A DNA stretch of 64,000 nucleotides from Gliomastix tumulicola. Taxonomy: Eukaryota; Ascomycota; Sordariomycetes; Hypocreales; Bionectriaceae. Both the position numbers and the translations under genes were made by a program. The stretch spans positions 4,003,289-4,067,288 of the forward strand of contig BCHX01000003.1 of assembly GCA_001599755.1 (NCBI GenBank). The letters are read 5' to 3'. This document shows, piece after piece, positions 33,055 to 44,589 of this stretch. How positions within the stretch are numbered: position 1 is the stretch's first letter; every line of letters begins with the position of its first letter. Below the pieces are notes generated by a model. The model was given only the letters and a program-made list of their open reading frames with translations. It was not told the origin of the DNA and did not search any database.

Positions 33055-35109
33055 CAAATGAATTCGCTGGGATGAGGCGTAGCTTGGGTAGTAGTTTCGG
33101 GGACATGTTGACGTGTGATACGATTAGAATGAAGATGTACCATTGTTACAACACATATATAACCTCAAAATCACAGATCATCTTGAGGAAAAAGCAAAGA
33201 AATGGGCGTCTAATCGTGATTGGGGTGCCGTTTACGCCTGCGTTGTAGGGTAGGTAGTCAGAACAGAACGCCTGCTTACTCATCATCTACGCCCACCAAA
33301 CCCCAAACGCGTCTCCTCCACCAGCCAAAATCTTGACCCTCACCTCCAACTTCCACCACCACAAACCGCCACCACAACCACCACCCACCAACCTCACCCA
33401 TTCCAACGGACCACGGACTACGGACCACCACTCGTGCGACTCACACACATGCAACGCCGACACCATCCACAACACTCATCCCTTGGACCTGGACCTGGAC
33501 CTCACCCCGGACTCTCCAACCTGCACGCCCTGTGACTCGCCCTTTGCCTCGCTCGTGAACCATTCCCCTCGTTCCTCCAGTGAAACCATGCACGTGACCG
33601 TGACCTTGACCATGACCATGACCCGGACTACAATTGGGCTACTGACTACATCTCCCCATGTCTACCAGCTCTCATTCCTTCCGGAGACCAAAACGCGAGT
33701 CTTCTCGCTATTGCCCCCATGACTGAACCTGGATACCGAGTCCTCCCACTCAACATCCATTGTTGCGGGTGCAGACATACTAGTAAAACATCACTTCATA
33801 TCATCTCACATTTCACCACACCGACGCCATTTTTCGAAATTTCCCTCAAGAAGAAGCGTCTTGATTGAATGAAGCTCCAACAGCCCTTTGACAGCCCACT
33901 GGCTCCGACAAAAGCTCTAAGCTACTGATCCAAGACCCTAGCCATGCAAAGCCCCTCAACCAGTCCGAAAGCCGTTCCAAGGTCTGTCTTGCGCGCCCTC
34001 TCCTAGGAGAAAAAAAGTTAAGTTTTTGTTGTTTTGTTGCTTTTTTTCCCTTCTTCTGTTTTTCTGTTTTTTTGAATTTCGTGCCGTCTGCTGCTCGTTG
34101 GGTGTAAGACGCCCGCCTCTTCGTAGGACCGTGACGGGGGTATCCGATATCGTGATTGTCCGAGCAGACTTCCTTCATCCCCTCTTCCACCAAAATATGC
34201 ACCAAGGTCTGCACCTCAGTGACCTTCGCTGAATCTGACTAAAGGATTTCGTCCAATAGCCGGAACGCGCTGTGACGCGTTAGGTTCGACGGGACCGCCC
34301 ACTGCGTCCCCTGCTTCCACCGTTGCTGCTGCTGCTGCTGCTCCCCTCAACCCCAAACACCACTTCGTTGAGTTTTTTCTCGTTCTGTTTTTCTGTTCTT
34401 TGAAAACCAAAGCACCCCTCGAGTCCGAGGAGGCAATATAAGTCATGCCGTTGGACTCCCTTGAAAACGCCGATTTCTCCAGGGCGTTGTGTTCTCTCAA
34501 CGCGCCGCCTATATTCCATCTACCCGAAAAGCGCATATATGTCGTCGACATAAGCTCGCCGACCTCAAGACGCCCGAATGAGGTTCGCTCCTTCCTTTCG
34601 TCATCCGTAGACATCGTAAGCCAGGACAAACAGTAAATTCAAAGGTTTTTGAGGTATCGAAACATGTCAACGCAAAGATGACAGCAATCGCAGATCCGTC
34701 GCCGTTTTGCCATTGCCGATGGCGTTCGCCGCACGGAAGTTCGAGATCGCTCGTCCGGGAAATGCGAGTTCGTCCGTTCGTGATGAGCCGAGTGTGTTGC
34801 TGATTTCAACTCGGGCTGAAAAAAAGGACGTCAAATGTCAATATCGGCCGTAACCCGCCCACCGTGAGAGAATCCCGACCCCTTCCTTGTCGTCCCTCTC
34901 CGTAGCCATTCGCCTGTTCGAGTGCGAATATTGTACAATCCAACAAAGTGAAAGAAGTGTGCAGACTTCGTGCAAGAAGAGCTGCGGGAATGACGGCGGT
35001 TTAAAAAAAAAATGGCAAGCTGGTGATGAAACGATAAAATGCAAAAAAACGCAAAAAAATTGCAGACCAACCCCGTACGCCCGCCATCCAAGAACACCGA
35101 GAAAGGGGA
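33055..35109. other. Intergenic region between convergent genes
   Basis: Between the stop codons of the LrgB-like gene (plus) and DHH1 (minus). At 33.28-33.5 kb the plus strand is strongly C/A-rich with few G. Tandem hexamers follow (33484-33502 and 33594-33623), and a GCT microsatellite lies near 34324-34342. The longest frames start at TTG or show no codon bias. The right part is probably the DHH1 3' UTR. Confidence 0.55.
33484..33623. repeat. Two tandem hexamer tracts (TGGACC and NTGACC)
   Basis: Three TGGACC units at 33484-33501 and five consecutive NTGACC units (GTGACC GTGACC TTGACC ATGACC ATGACC) at 33594-33623, about 90 bases apart, in intergenic DNA. Confidence 0.8.
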
Positions 35110-36805
35110 TCAGGCTTGGACATCTCGTGGTGCCCCTCGGCCACGCCCACCGCCGCCGCGGCCTCGGTACGGGCGACCCCTGCCGCGGCCGCGTTGGTTG
35201 AACTGGCCATGGCCGTTCTGGTGCCCTCCCTGAGTCTGCCAGGTGCCTGCCGTGTTCTGGACGGGAGGGCCTTGGGGCTGCTGCTGGGCCTGCGTGGGCT
35301 GAATCTGCTTCGGGAGGTTCGAAACAGGGCGAGGAATCGTGTCTGGGTTCTCATAAACGTAAAGACTCTTGTCGATACTCGCAGGGATGGGCTGGATCTC
35401 AGTTCCCAGATCCCGTTCGATGTTGTAAAGGTTGAATCGGTCATCCCAGTTGATGAGGTTGATGGCCAAGCCAAGATGTCCGTATCGGCCGGAACGACCG
35501 ATGCGGTGAAGGTAGGTCTCGGCGTTCTTTGGGAAGTCGAAGTTGATGACCACGTTGACGGCCTGGATATCGATACCGCGGGTCAGAAGATCCGAGCACA
35601 CGAGGTTTCGGCAGACGCCGTTGCGGAAGTCGTGAAAGACGCGGTTACGAGCTTGCTGGGCCATTCGGGCGTGACTGTAGAAGCACGAGTAGCCGAGCTC
35701 GGTGATCTTCTTGGCGAGGAGCTCGACACGGTTGGTCGAGTTGCAGAAGATGATAGACTGGTTGATTTGCAACTTGGAGAAAAGAGTGTTCAAGCAGTGA
35801 ACCTTCTGCTTCTCTTCAACGAAGGCGTAGTATTGGGTGATACCCCTGAGGGTAAGCTCGTCCATGAGGTTGATCTCGTAAGGGTTCGTCATGTTTCTGT
35901 CAGAGAAGTCCTTGACGGAGATGGGGAAGGTCGCGGAAAAGAGCATGACCTGGCGGTCCTTGGGGTGGAACTGGAGGAGCTGCTCGATGACGGGTGTGAA
36001 CTCGCTCGAGAGGAGTTTGTCGGCCTCGTCCATGATGAACATGGGGCATTCGCTGAGGTCGGCAACGTTCTTGCCGGCCAGATCGAGGATTCTGCCCGGG
36101 GTACCGACCACAATATGGACGGGATCCTGTAGACGGACAATGTCGTCTCGCAGGCCGGTGCCACCGGTCGTGACCATGACGTTGACACCGAGGTGCTTTC
36201 CGAGTGTTTTGCAGACCTGGGACGTCTGCATGGCGAGCTCGCGGGTCGGGACGAGGATGAGAGCCTGGATCTTCGAGACCTTGGGATTGATACGCTCAAG
36301 GACTGGGATGACAAAGGCTGCCGTCTTTCCAGTTCCGTTCTTTGCTCGGGCGAGGATGTCTCGGCCCGTCAGGGCGACGGGTATCGCCTCTTCTTGGATG
36401 GGGGAGGGCTTGTCGAAACCGGCTTCGAAAATGCCCATGAGGAGGTCACGCTTGAGCGCGAAGTTTTCGAATTCGAGACCCTTTGTGTTTGTGACATCCT
36501 AGACAGACAGAAGAAAAGAAAAAAAAAAGAGAGACCCAACGTCAGCTACTGGTATCTTTGAGCGCTCGCAGAGGAACCAGAAGCTCCCATGTACTCACTT
36601 CTGTTTGTTTCCGGTTATCCTTGGCAGGGATCTTGAGGCTCGCCTTCCAATCGTCGTTGTTACTCGGGCTGCTGCTGCTGGCACCGTCGCTTTTTGGAGC
36701 CGCTGTTAGCTGAGGCCAGAAGGGTATTGCTGCACCACTTGTGCGAGGCTTCAGCCCTCACCTGATGGTGGTGTTCTTCAGCTTGTCTGCTAGCTGATCC
36801 GACAT
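35110..36805 (-). CDS. dhh1: DEAD-box RNA helicase DHH1 (DDX6 family)
   Basis: ATP-dependent RNA helicase of P-bodies that represses translation and promotes mRNA decapping. Exons are 36762-36805, 36599-36689 and 35110-36498, giving 507 residues; introns are 72 and 100 bases. The first acceptor is AAG with a GCTAAC branch site, chosen because it alone joins the frames. The protein starts MSDQLADKLKNTTI, then DWKASLKIPAKDNRKQTEDV, the usual DHH1 opening. Helicase motifs in order: Q motif FDKPSPIQEEAIP, motif I AKNGTGKT, motif II DEAD, motif III SAT, and motif VI HRIGRSGRYG. The C-terminal tail is Gln/Pro-rich and ends in a Gly/Arg-rich block typical of the filamentous fungal orthologues. The reading frame is intact. 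Confidence 0.97.
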
Positions 36806-37836
36806 GGTGATTATGTGTGTGGTGGTGTGCTGTTGTGGGAGGTCTCGTGTGTCGAGGCACGCAACGAGTCCTCGAGCGGAAGTCGAGGCTCGGTATGGAA
36901 GAGGTGAGTGTTGTAATCGCTGTATAGAACGGGAGTCTACTTCCGGTGAAGCAGTGTCTGGGGCTCGAGTAGGATGCTTGCCCGCAACGCTCGTAGGTGT
37001 GTGCTTTGCTCTGACTGTTGTAGGTAGAATCGAGAGATCAAGTCAGGAGGAGGTGGGGGGGGGGGGGGAATTCGCAGTATGTGGGAGGATTATGGTCGAG
37101 AGGTAGATCGTTTGGGCGCGGCACGGGTGGCCTTGTGTGGTATTGCGCACAGAAAAGGGTGTTGAGTGAGTCTCGTGGTGGTTGTTTCGGCGTGGGCGTT
37201 TGGAGGTGTGTGGTGCTTTGGGCAGAAGCTGCGAGAAAGGCAATGCCAAAAGCGAAAGGAATCACCAGTTCGCCGTCGTGGAGAGGAGCGCCCTGATTGG
37301 CCGCGTAGGCCTGGAGTCCCACCTGGGGCACGACTAGCCGGGAGCTGGTTTGCTGGTAATACCCTAGAAAAGCGAGGAAGCGCTGTGGGGCTAACTCTTG
37401 GTGGGCAGGAGGTGCTTGGGCCTGCTCCCTTCCGGGGTCGCTGAGTTGACGTCGTCTTCCATGATGGTGCGAAGTAGGCAACGAATAGCCGTGCTGCGGA
37501 ATTGAAAGAGACCGGGGGGGAGTGCTTTTTATATTTTCTAGAACATTGTGTCTTTCTGCTTTGAAAAGTGGCTGGTTGATCTCAAGGTCTCTCTCTACTA
37601 GACAGTGGTGGGCGTTGACTGGAGGGGTCGAATCACTCTGATTGGACCACTTGTGGCTGACTTTAAAAGTCAAAACCCCTTCCACGTGCCACTGAGCCTT
37701 AGCCTTTTTTGTCTATCCCCACCGGTCTTGGCTCCTGCCTCAACCACAGAATGTCCTCACCTGCCTCGTTCCTTCTCCACGAGCTCAGGCAGGCACTTGT
37801 TCTGACAATGGAAGCGTTGGGAGAGCCCGAGTCCGT

Positions 37837-37955
37837 TATAAACCTTGAAGGGCTGCCCCCGCCTCTTCAACTTTCTCCTTCTTACTTGTCCTATTCTTCA
37901 TCTTTTTCCTTACGTTTTGTCTCTTCTCTCTAACTTACACCACGCCACCATCAAC
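37837..37955 (+). promoter_or_regulatory. Orphan promoter and leader-like sequence
   Basis: A TATAAA at 37837-37842 is followed by a CT-rich stretch (about 37858-37945) and an ATG in the strong context CCACCATCAACATGAA at 37955. This is the layout seen at real plus-strand genes in this window. The ATG opens only 10 codons. No plus-strand gene follows; the next gene is the SRPK-like kinase on minus. Confidence 0.45.
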
Positions 37956-37989
37956 ATGAATGCCATAAATCGTGGTCATTCATGTTGAT
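37950..37989. repeat. Near-perfect hairpin, 13-bp arms plus 3 bp
   Basis: Arms ATCAACATGAATG (37950-37962) and CATTCATGTTGAT (37977-37989) are perfect reverse complements. The spacer adds a CCA/TGG pairing (37963-37965 with 37973-37975, one bulged T) around a seven-base loop. The left arm contains the ATG that ends the orphan leader. Confidence 0.85.
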
Positions 37990-38063
37990 CCTGAGTGAGG
38001 TTGCACCAGCCATTCCTGTATCACGAGAACACAGCATGCCCCATCCAAAGGTGCACAGCCTCG

Positions 38064-39594
38064 TTAAAAACATAGCAGATGCACAAAGAGTTGACTCAGC
38101 CCGAGTCCGGCTCCCCTGCCACCCGTGAGCAGCTCACTTGACGTTGCTCGTTGATCAGGGTCCACGACCAGCATCTTGCGAAGATACCCTTCCAGACAAG
38201 CAATGTCCTCCTCCCCCAGCGGAAGTTTCTCAGGATCAGACTTTCCAAAGTATGCGCTTCGAAGTTGTTGGGCAAGAGGGTGAAAGCCTTCTTCGTAGGA
38301 AACTGGTTCTCAAATTCAGTTCCAAGCCATTTATGAGGTAGTGTCTGCTTGTACATACCATTGAAATCCTCGTCTATGATGCCCTTGCTTCTTGCCTCGC
38401 GTATCCACGTCTCAGGCACATTTCCGATGACGGTTTGGAACTCTGGTATGAGCTCATTGTCGTTGGAGTCGGCCTCAAAAGGAGGCCGGCCGGTCAGGAG
38501 TTCGTACGACTCCGGCAGCAATATAATTAGCTTGAAGTATACCAGGGGCTGGCATTTCCTTCGACTCACCGTCGACCCAAGATTCCAAATATCGATGGCT
38601 TTAGTCAGAGGACGCTGGAAGACTAGCTCCGGGGGGTGAAGTGGTAGAGGCGTGTATAAGAGACTTGGAGGGTCTGATACTAAGAAAGAGCTGAAAGGGG
38701 ATTATGAGGCCATCATTAGAGGGGAGAATGCGCAGGGAGTGTCGGTAGCCTTACCTTCACCAAAGTCTACTAGTTGAACGTCTTTGCGATTTCTAGCTTC
38801 AATGCTGTGAGGTTCGATGGGCTCGACGAGATACCTCGGCATGTTCTCCTCTAAAGGTGAACCATCCTTTCGAGATACACTGCTATTTTCAGGAGGCCCT
38901 AGCTCTTCTAGAAACGTAGTCGCTGATCGTTGCGACTCTGAGAGGCGGAAGAGAACATTCCCCATGTGAATGTCTGGAAACTGTTAGACATATCACAGAC
39001 TGTAGAAGCTCACCATTCCCACCCTCACCTCCGTGTGCTATACCGCAGGAATGGAGATAGTCCACCGCCAGGAGAAGCTGGCGGGAAACCTGACGAGCAA
39101 GACGGCCACCGATGCGATAGCCCGGCGAGGAGTCGGCGACATGTGAGGCTTTGGGCCCTAGCAGCTCCGAGACGATGCACAGATGCCGTCCATTCGGCCC
39201 CTGGAGGAAGAACGAATTAAGAAAGTGAGCTACGTGCTTACGGCCAGGATGGTTGGGGTCGCCCTTTTCCTTCAAGGCTCGGAGGATTGCGATTTCTCGG
39301 CTATCTTCGCCAGATCTACTGGCGACAACAAACTTGACGGCTACATTCTGCTGGGTCCTGTTATATCCATGAGAGCTTGCTCCGTGAGTAACTCGACGCG
39401 AGATTAGGGCGACCATACCGGGTATCTTGAGCAAGCCATACAGTAGAGAAGGCGCCAAAGCCAAGTTTGTGGAGGATCTCATAGCGGCCATCTTTGAGCT
39501 TGTCATTCAAGTGGACGGGGTGATGGCCCCCAGGGCAGTACATCTCTACCCCTTCTGTCAAGATGCTGTACATGTACTGGGCCCGGTCAACCAT
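38064..39594 (-). CDS. SRPK-like serine/threonine protein kinase
   Basis: Kinase of the fungal SRPK-like subgroup; substrates unknown, the animal family phosphorylates Arg/Ser splicing factors. I place six exons at 39419-39594, 39029-39357, 38755-38973, 38570-38679, 38359-38509 and 38064-38302, giving 407 residues; introns are 61, 55, 75, 60 and 56 bases. Visible motifs: Gly loop KLGFGAFSTVWLA, VAVK lysine, catalytic HGDIHMGN (HGD rather than HRD, usual in this subgroup), and DFGE. Also present are the APE-like LHPPELVF, DIWNLGST and, near the end, VVDPDQRATSSELL. Without the 56-base intron at 38303-38358 the gene looks frameshifted; its GTATGT donor restores the frame. The 38680-38754 acceptor is less certain: the first AG gives a stop, the second drops a few residues of the activation segment. 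The C-terminal end is also uncertain. Confidence 0.82.
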
Positions 39595-40308
39595 TTCTGA
39601 GGAGGAGCTGGGTTACGGGCTCGAAGGCGGCGGTGGCGTCGGTGGTACTTAGTCCAGGACTGAAGATTGGAAAAGATCACAACTGTCTAGGCTGATGAGT
39701 GTGTCGCCTAATCAAGAAGTAAGGAGTCGATAGAGAGCAAGTGAAGAAAGGCGGCCCCAGCCTGGTTTATTTCTACGTAGGTGTTGAGCTTAGCCAAGCC
39801 CTTTGTCCATAAACAACCAAAAAAAGGAGAGGACCAGCCACCCCGGAAGAGGAAGAGACCTTCCAAAATGAAGGGCTGTGAGGTATGCAAGCCTGATCCG
39901 CGCAGGTTCTCAATAAAAGTAGTGTAGGCCACAATGAGCTACGCAATCGGAAATGGAGGACGTGACTCACTAGATAGATGTGCGTTTGCGTGGTGAGCTC
40001 AGACGGCGGCAAGGCTCGCATAATTACTGCAGCACCCGGATGAAATCTTGTGTCACTTGATCAATATATTCAAAGATGGTGACATCAAACAAAACTCGTC
40101 TATCGTGAGAAACATGAGATGGTAAGAAGAGGGACGAAACAAGCAGCCCTAACTCACCACCCATTTTGTACTCGTACACATAAACCCCCCGCCACAAGAC
40201 AATATGTCAAAAAGGACAAATGAGATCTCCAAAACTCCAAATCCTAAAAAGAAAAGAGCCAAAGGAGAAAGTTCCAGCATCCAAGACTACTCACTTTCCG
40301 CCGACGCT
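39595..40308. other. Intergenic region
   Basis: Upstream DNA of the SRPK-like gene and 3' flank of the cytochrome b5-acyl-CoA dehydrogenase gene, both on minus. Nothing else seen. Confidence 0.6.
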
Positions 40309-42077
40309 CTATAGCTTCATGCCCAGTGCCTTGTGCACCCTCAAGCTCTGCCTGATGGACAGATCGAGCATGATCTCCTCGCTGCCACCGGGGATGGCGT
40401 AGGCCCTGACGTCCCTGTACAGACGCTCGATCTTGGCGCCCTGGCCGCCGCGCGAGTAGCTCAGGCCGCCGAAGATCTGGCTGGCCTCGCGGGCGCAGAA
40501 CTCCATGGTGGTGGTGGACTGGGCCTTGAGGCTGGCGATGGCGCCGCCGAGACGCAGCATGGCCTCGGTCTCGTCCATCTTCTCGCACTGGAAGACGACG
40601 TTCTCGAGCCAGTTGTACGAGGCCTCGATCTGGCGGGCCATGTGGGCGAGCTTGAGGCGGATGACGGGGTGCTCGATGAGCTTCTTGCCAAAGGTGCGGC
40701 GCTTGTTGGCGTACTTGACCGACTCCTCGTAGCAGACGCGCGAGAAGCGCAGGCACTGGATGACGATGCCGATGCGCTCGTGGTTGAAGTTGGTCATGAT
40801 GACGCGGAAGCCCTTGTTCTCCTTGCCGAGCAGGTTCTCGACGGGCACCTTGACGTCCTCGAAGGTGATGTAGGTCGTGCCGCTGGACCAGACACCCTGG
40901 CAGTCCATGCGGCGGGTGCTGACGCCCTCGCCGCGCTCGATGAGGAGCAGACTGACGCCGTTCATGCCCTCGCCGCCCGTCCGCACGGCCGTGGTGAAGT
41001 AGTCGGACCAGATACCGTTGGTAATCCACTTCTTCTCGCCGTTGACGATGTAGTGCTTGCCGTCCTCGCTCAGCTTGGCCTCGCAAGTGAGGTTGGCGAC
41101 GTCACTGCCGGCATCGGGCTCGGTGATGGCCAAGCAGATGCGCTTGTCGCCGGCCAGGATACCGGGCATGATGCGGTCCTTGAGAGCCTGAGAGCCGAAC
41201 TTGACTACGGGCGGGCAGCCGATGCCGAAGCCACCGATGAGGTTCCAGACGAAACCGCCGGAGCCTGTTCGCGAGAGCTCGTCGGTCAGCAGCATCTCGT
41301 GGAAGAGATCCCACTTCTCGACGGGCACGCTGGGGGGCGCGGTCGAGTACTGGGTAGGGTACTTGACACCCAGGAGGCCGGCGAGGTAGCCGCGGCGGCC
41401 CATCTCCTTGTAGATCTCCTCGGGAACACGCTTGGCCTCATCCCACTCGGTGACGAACGGCTCGATATCCTTCTCGATCCACTCGCGAACCTCGGCTCGT
41501 AGGGCGGCGTGCGTCTCGTTGAAGTAGGGCGAGGCATACTGTAGAAAGGCCTGAGTCAGCTAACCTGAAGAAGCGAGCATAGGTTCTATTTCGCATGATG
41601 GAACTCACGCCCTGGTACCAGCTGGGGTCGGCGAAGGGGATCAGGCCGCCAAAAGGCTCAAGAGGCTCAATGTCCTCAGTGGCGGATTTGGCTGAGACGA
41701 CAGCGGTCGGTGCGGGCTTCGGCGCAGGCTTCGGGGCCGGGGCCTCCTCCTTGGGCTCGGGTTTGGGCTTGGTGTCGAGAGAGCCGACCTGGAGCTTGGC
41801 CTGGTACTTCTTGAGGATGCCCTCGTTGTGGTACTTCCAGAACTGCTTGGAGGCGTCCTTGCCAGCTACGCGCTGGAGGATCTTCTTGCCGCCTGGATTT
41901 GGCGCGTTAGTAAGGCGTACGCGCACACCACTGGAAAACGGCGGCGCCAGGCAGAAACTCACCCGGATGGTCATCCTGGAAGGTCGTCAGGTCATACACA
42001 TCGCCGTCGACAGTGATGTAGAGACTGTCGGACTTGTTGTGGGACGCCACCTCGGCGGCAGTGAAGATCTTGGACAT
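40309..42077 (-). CDS. Cytochrome b5-acyl-CoA dehydrogenase fusion
   Basis: Flavoenzyme with its own heme domain, 542 residues. Exons are 41963-42077, 41609-41892 and 40309-41538; introns are 70 and 70 bases. Residues 1-80 are a cytochrome b5 domain with HPGG (His37) and a second heme ligand candidate, His60 in KYHNEG. A Lys/Pro/Ala-rich linker of about 60 residues joins it to a full acyl-CoA dehydrogenase. Visible there are AITEPDAGSDVA and KKWITNG (FAD/substrate region), RRTFGKK and the C-terminal GGSEEIMLDLSIRQ. At the usual C-terminal catalytic Glu position the sequence has Gly. The Glu of NHERIG matches the position of the base in isovaleryl-CoA type enzymes and is the likely substitute. 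The substrate is unknown. No clear presequence or PTS1 is seen (end ALGMKL), so location is open. Third-position C/G bias is strong. Confidence 0.93.
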
Positions 42078-43286
42078 TGTGTGAGATGAGAGACAATGAC
42101 GCGGATGGAAGGGGTACCACGGAAATAGAGGGCAGTGAAATGGTCGAGCAGGAAAACTGAAAATGAAGGAAGGAGGAGGACGGAACAATGGCAGAGGGGA
42201 GGGAGTAGGTTCACCGTCGGTGGTAATTAAAAAGGAAGAGGAATTGGTCCAAGGCCTTCGGGTCGGTAAAGCTGGCAATCACATGCTGCAAGCTGAAAGT
42301 CTGGGAGTGTACGAGAGTCAGGTACGTACTTTTCCTCCGTACCCTGACAAAGTCTAATCTGGAGTTTCCCCACAGCCGCGTGCAGCCAGAACCTCCAAAT
42401 GCCCGGCCGCGACGGCCCAGGATCCAGAATATTATTACTGTGCGGGTGGTGTTTCGTGTCTGGATGGTCATGTGCCATGTGTCCAGGCCATCTCTTCCCT
42501 CGTCTCTTCCTTTCACATGTGAATCTGCTCCCTCCAGTCCGTCGTAGGTACATCATGTGGGTGGTGGGGAAGGGAGCCTCCACTGGAACCTCCACTGGAA
42601 ACCCCAAAGTCTCCAACGCCCGAAGCCCGCTAATGCCGCTGATGTCATGAGGGCAAGCCCACTATCAGCCAATAACGGCCTCGTTATTTCAACAAAGCCA
42701 CCAGCAGCATGTGGGGATGCCGAGGTACATCACCACGAGTCCCTTCAGCTCCCTCTAAGCCCGTCATCCATCCCAACACAGAAGTCATGCCCCGAAGCTT
42801 GGAGCCTAGATGCGCCAATTATCTGCGTTGACTGACTGAATCCGTGTTTTTCTTACCCCGGGGTGGTCGGACCAGCTGCGAGCCCTCACATGCCCCGGAC
42901 GGTCCTTCATGTCGCATCGCAGAGTCCAATCTGGAGAAGAGCCGAGCCGGCTCGGGGAGGCTTGCAGATGCCCATACTAGAAGTAGATGAGTTGTGGGGG
43001 AGCTTTCGATAAGTTCATCTTGATTGCTTCAAGTATCAAGCATCCCTACAATAGGCAGGCCAACAGGCCGGCCGCGCCATGTAATACATGCCACTCTGTT
43101 CACAGGCATGCTTGCCTTCTCATGCCAGCTGTAGCCTTCCTATCTGAATTCCATAACTCCAAACGCCTCTCTGGCCGTTCCTTGATGTATGCTGTCCACC
43201 AGTTGACGCTAGAGACAGTCCCTCATGTCGTAAATCCATACACAGCAATTATGAGAAGCCATAGATCCGTCCTCCACTCATGCTCA
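42078..43286. other. Intergenic region
   Basis: Upstream DNA of the acyl-CoA dehydrogenase fusion and 3' flank of FEN1. It includes a GCCGCGACGG stretch near 42405 and a duplicated CCACTGGAA at about 42575-42597. No coding frame with codon bias. Confidence 0.6.
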
Positions 43287-44589
43287 TCAAGCCGCAGCTC
43301 TGGGCTTTGACTTGGCCGCAGCCTTGTCTTTCTTCTCCTGCTTCAATTTCTTCTTCTTCTCTTCGTTCTTCTCCTCGAGCTTCCGCTTGTGCGCTGCCTT
43401 CTCGGCGTCCGTCTTGGCAACGGGCTTGAAGAAACCTTCTAGTCGTGCCTGTTGCGAGCTCTTGAGGTTCTTCTCCAGGCGCGCGCCGCCACTGCGCACA
43501 CGATCCTCAGAGAAACCCTTCTCTCCGACCAGGAACTGAACCAGCCCTTCCATGTCAGGCTTATCCCACTTGAAGTCGCAGTCGGCATGATCGGCCTGTC
43601 GGACATCTGGCTGCAGGAACAGGTCTCGTGCGTCTGCGAAAGGCCAGTCATCCGGAAGCGTGTATTTCTTCTTGGGGTCGTTCTGAATAGCCTCGACTAC
43701 CTTCTCCAGGGTTCCATGCTCCCTGATTAGCTTGAGGGCGGTGGTCGGTCCGACTTTGGGGACGGGGTCGAGGTAATCGCAGCCCAAGAGGATGCAGAGG
43801 TCGATGAACTAGAGAGAAACACATGCTGGTTAGAATCGAGTGACAAGGATATGCAAAGATGAGGCGCATACCTGACTGCGCTCCATGTTTAGACCCTCGA
43901 GGACCTTCTCGAGTCGAATCTCCTGAATAGGCTCCTTCCTCTGCTCACTGAAGGTGAGGTGACGGAGAAGGATTGGCGAGTCGAAGCACAGGGTATCCAT
44001 ATCCTCACTCGCCGCAGCGTAGACCTTGCCCGCCTTAGCCAGCACAGCGCACTGTGCCTCAGCCTCGGTCGGCGCAATGATGTACGGGATCCCCATGAGC
44101 TTCAGCAGGCGCTGGCACTCGGCGTTATGCTCTCTCGTGACGCGTACCGTTCTCCGCGAGAACTTCTCGACGTCCTCGGCCGTACCCGTCTCCTTGGCCT
44201 CCTCGAGCCCCTCGCTGGCCTCCTGCTTGCGCTGGAATCGCTTGGCCAGCTCGCCGGACTTGAGCTTGGGCGGGGCGCCGTCGAAGACGTAGAGGGGCTT
44301 GATGCCGTTGTCGACCATGCGGAGGGTGCGGTAGAACATGCCCATGAGATGCGAGGTCGTCTCTCCGGAGTCGTTCATGAGCTGCTGGCCGTCGGATCGG
44401 ACGGCGATGAGGAAGCTGTAGATGCTCATTGAGGCATCCTGAAATCTGGTTAGCAGGACATAAATTGGTCATGCGCTGTGCGTCACTTACGATGGCGACT
44501 TTGCGGCCGAACTGATTCTTGATCTCGCCCTCCTTGATGGAATCAGGAGCCTCCTCCTTGATGATGGAGAAGAGCTGCTTAATACCCAT
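43287..44589 (-). CDS. fen1: Flap endonuclease 1 (FEN1/RAD27)
   Basis: Structure-specific nuclease that removes 5' flaps in Okazaki fragment maturation and long-patch base excision repair. Exons are 44491-44589, 43872-44438 and 43287-43808, giving 395 residues; introns are 52 and 63 bases. The protein starts MGIKQLFSIIKEEAP. All metal-binding acids sit where expected: Asp34 (DASMSIY), Asp86 (YVFDG), the Glu pair in TEAEAQC, the Asp pair in SEDMDTL and the Asp pair in GCDYLDPVP. A PCNA-binding box, QARLEGFF, lies near residue 345, followed by a Lys-rich tail. Length matches the family. Two ACGCG elements about 210-230 bases upstream suggest G1/S control by an MBF-type factor. Confidence 0.97.

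Larger units (their letters stand above)
36806..38063. other. Intergenic region upstream of DHH1
   Basis: Contains the DHH1 promoter and leader, a G14 run at about 37055-37068, CCAAT boxes on either strand near 37296 and 37640, and an orphan plus-strand promoter-like block with hairpin at 37837-37989 (listed separately). Confidence 0.6.

Noticed and set aside
33333..33722. 129-codon plus-strand frame over the hexamer arrays
   Set aside because: Starts at TTG and is made of repeat-derived His/Pro/Thr/Asp strings; better described as repeats.
35116..36132. 338-codon frame antisense to DHH1
   Set aside because: Shadow frame; the helicase on minus is intact and conserved.
38290..38360. Apparent single-base frameshift in the SRPK-like kinase
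   Set aside because: A 56-base intron (38303-38358, GTATGT donor, CCAG acceptor) restores the expected frame, so no mutation is needed.
40333..41502. 389-codon frame antisense to the acyl-CoA dehydrogenase
   Set aside because: Mirror of a strongly C/G-biased gene; its Asp/Glu/Leu/Val/Ala-rich product is the usual antisense shadow.
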